Source: Candidatus Thiodiazotropha taylori (GTDB lineage Bacteria > Pseudomonadota > Gammaproteobacteria > Chromatiales > Chromatiaceae). Taken from it: 6,781 nt of DNA. This document shows, piece by piece, positions 6,127-6,781 of the stretch (positions within the stretch are counted from its first letter, which is position 1; every line of letters begins with the position of its first letter). Position numbers and translations under genes: made by a program. Under the pieces are notes generated by a model that was not told where the DNA came from, made no database searches, and worked only from the letters and a program-made list of their open reading frames with translations. Where the stretch lies: NCBI GenBank assembly GCA_019100305.1, contig JAHRHW010000240.1, forward strand, positions 1 to 6,781, given 5' to 3'.

Positions 6127-6288
6127 GCGGTGACTGTTTTTTGACCGGCCATCCCTTGACCGATTTGTATCCTGGGTAAACGGATCATCCCGGATTTAGG
6201 ACAACCGGTGCAGTTTACCTTGGTTTTCAGACTGCCCCGTTTGTTCTGCAATCAGAACGAACAGGGCTGACCCTTTAAAGTGGATTTG

Positions 6289-6332
6289 AAAAAAATGCAG
6301 CAGGGCGTGTTGGATTAGTGTTGACCGGCCCT
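6289..6332 (-). terminator. Hairpin plus T7, possible terminator of the thiamine-binding gene
   Basis: Three bases after the stop codon, the minus strand has AGGGC (6332-6328) and GCCCT (6306-6302) around a 21-base loop, then GCTGCA and seven T residues (6295-6289). The 6-base gap between stem and T-tract and the large loop are unusual for an intrinsic terminator, so the strength is doubtful. The hairpin is copy 3 of the 31-base repeat. Confidence 0.35.
6302..6332 (-). repeat. 31-base palindromic repeat, copy 3
   Basis: On the minus strand this copy starts AGGGCCGGTCAACACTAATC and ends in ACGCCCT. It is the closest relative of the copy at 6670-6700 (25 of 31 positions, no gaps). The 5-bp stem is AGGGC/GCCCT. 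It begins only 3 bases after the stop codon of the thiamine-binding gene, in the same sense. Confidence 0.65.
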
Positions 6333-6335
6333 AGT

Positions 6336-6650
6336 TCAGGTGTTTACCTCTCCGATATGTTTCCGGATTGAACCTGGTTTGCTCTCCATGCGACTCTTCT
6401 TGCCACTTCTGATATCCATCTTTATTGCGCTGTAGATGCGATTGCAGCCTGCCGCGCTGAGTTGTTGGGTAGCTCTCTCAACAATTTCCAGGGCCTGACT
6501 GACCGTGTCGGTTTCGATCAGGGTGCCCATTGCGGTCAACTGGTAGCTGACACCGCTTTCCCTGATCATTTCAATTACCTTGCTGACTTCCCGGCTGACA
6601 CTCTCCCCCTGGTCGAGTGGGAAGATACTGAATTCGAGTAATACTGACAT
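6336..6650 (-). CDS. MTH1187 family thiamine-binding protein
   Basis: The 104 residues match the thiamine-binding family PF01910 (former DUF77; MTH1187/YkoF-like), small cytoplasmic ferredoxin-like-fold proteins that assemble into oligomers. Family marks are the first strand with FSIFPLDQGESVSREV (7-22), YQLTAMGTLIETDT (36-49) and a closing RIYSAIKMDIRSGKKSRM (71-88) followed by KPGSI. Length is normal. Thiamine or a related pyrimidine is the known ligand of some members; the physiological role in bacteria is poorly defined. ATG 6650 has AGGG 7 bases upstream. It is the first gene of the minus-strand series here and is flanked by two copies of the 31-base repeat in opposite orientations. No thi genes and no recognisable THI-box (TPP riboswitch) are seen in the 131 bases upstream within the window. 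Confidence 0.9.
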   Translation of the reverse strand: MSVLLEFSIFPLDQGESVSREVSKVIEMIRESGVSYQLTAMGTLIETDTVSQALEIVERATQQLSAAGCNRIYSAIKMDIRSGKKSRMESKPGSIRKHIGEVNT

Positions 6651-6669
6651 TAGCCAACCCTGTTGTTTT

Positions 6670-6700
6670 AGGGCCTGTTAACACGAATCCAATCGGCCCT
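6670..6700 (+). repeat. 31-base palindromic repeat, copy 4 (best-formed)
   Basis: AGGGCC (6670-6675) pairs perfectly with GGCCCT (6695-6700) around a 19-base loop containing TGTTAACACGAATCC. It matches the other three copies at 24 or 25 of 31 positions and is the most symmetrical, so I use it as the reference. It lies 19 bases upstream of the start codon of the thiamine-binding gene and is antisense to it; it could overlap the promoter or leader. Confidence 0.65.
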
Positions 6701-6781
6701 GCTGGGGCTATTTATTCGTCCCGCATGGCAGAATGAGCGTTGTGTCGTTGTTCTACATGAGCGAATGATAACGCCGCTGGG

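Noticed and set aside
6175..6219. GGTAAAC/GTTTACC 7-bp inverted repeat upstream of the HugZ-like gene
   Set aside because: Arms are 31 bases apart with no other support; not distinguishable from chance, though an operator cannot be excluded.
6081..6251. 57-codon N-terminal extension of the HugZ-like gene from a TTG, with a CxxC
   Set aside because: It runs through the 31-base repeat copy 2, starts at TTG without a good ribosome site, and HugZ-type proteins begin near the ATG at 6080.

Overview
This 6.8 kb window looks like chromosomal DNA of a gammaproteobacterium. The NadC and FKBP sequences are typical of that class, and a DUF1631 gene next to nadC recalls the Pseudomonas ampD/nadC neighbourhood (from memory). 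A DsrC/TusE-family protein ending in GLPKPTGCV would suit a sulfur-oxidising lineage of the Chromatiales/Sedimenticola/Thiodiazotropha kind, but that placement is an inference. No phage, transposase, CRISPR, tRNA or rRNA is visible.

Left half, + strand: about 610 bases of AT-richer non-coding DNA, then a 781-residue DUF1631 protein. After a 155-base gap with a stem-loop and a -10-like TATAAT come a small cytoplasmic FKBP-type prolyl isomerase and nadC. The last two genes overlap by ATGA and are probably translationally coupled. nadC makes nicotinate mononucleotide for NAD synthesis. What the DUF1631 protein does is unknown.

Right half, - strand, reading leftwards from 6650: a 104-residue MTH1187-type thiamine-binding protein, a 233-residue HugZ-type FMN/heme protein, a 99-residue single-cysteine DsrC/TusE-like protein, and a 78-residue protein that looks like the two ends of a flagellar rod/hook protein joined together. 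The last converges on nadC and has a good match to a sigma-28 (FliA) promoter upstream. The gaps between these genes (321, 169 and 255 bases) suggest separately transcribed units rather than one tight operon.

The structure not explained by genes is a family of 31-base imperfect palindromes. I find four copies (4865-4895, 6096-6126, 6302-6332, 6670-6700) and one possible divergent copy (3051-3078), all between genes. They share a loop containing AC-N-A-N-TCC and keep a short GC-rich stem, with one compensatory G:C to A:T change. Two copies sit within 3 to 14 bases of a stop codon in the sense of the gene. The other two lie 15 to 19 bases upstream of a start codon in the antisense direction. 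This REP-like element and the orphan mini rod protein with its FliA-type promoter are the best candidates for something not yet described. The outer 130 bases (6651-6781) hold only one of these repeats and no gene I can support.
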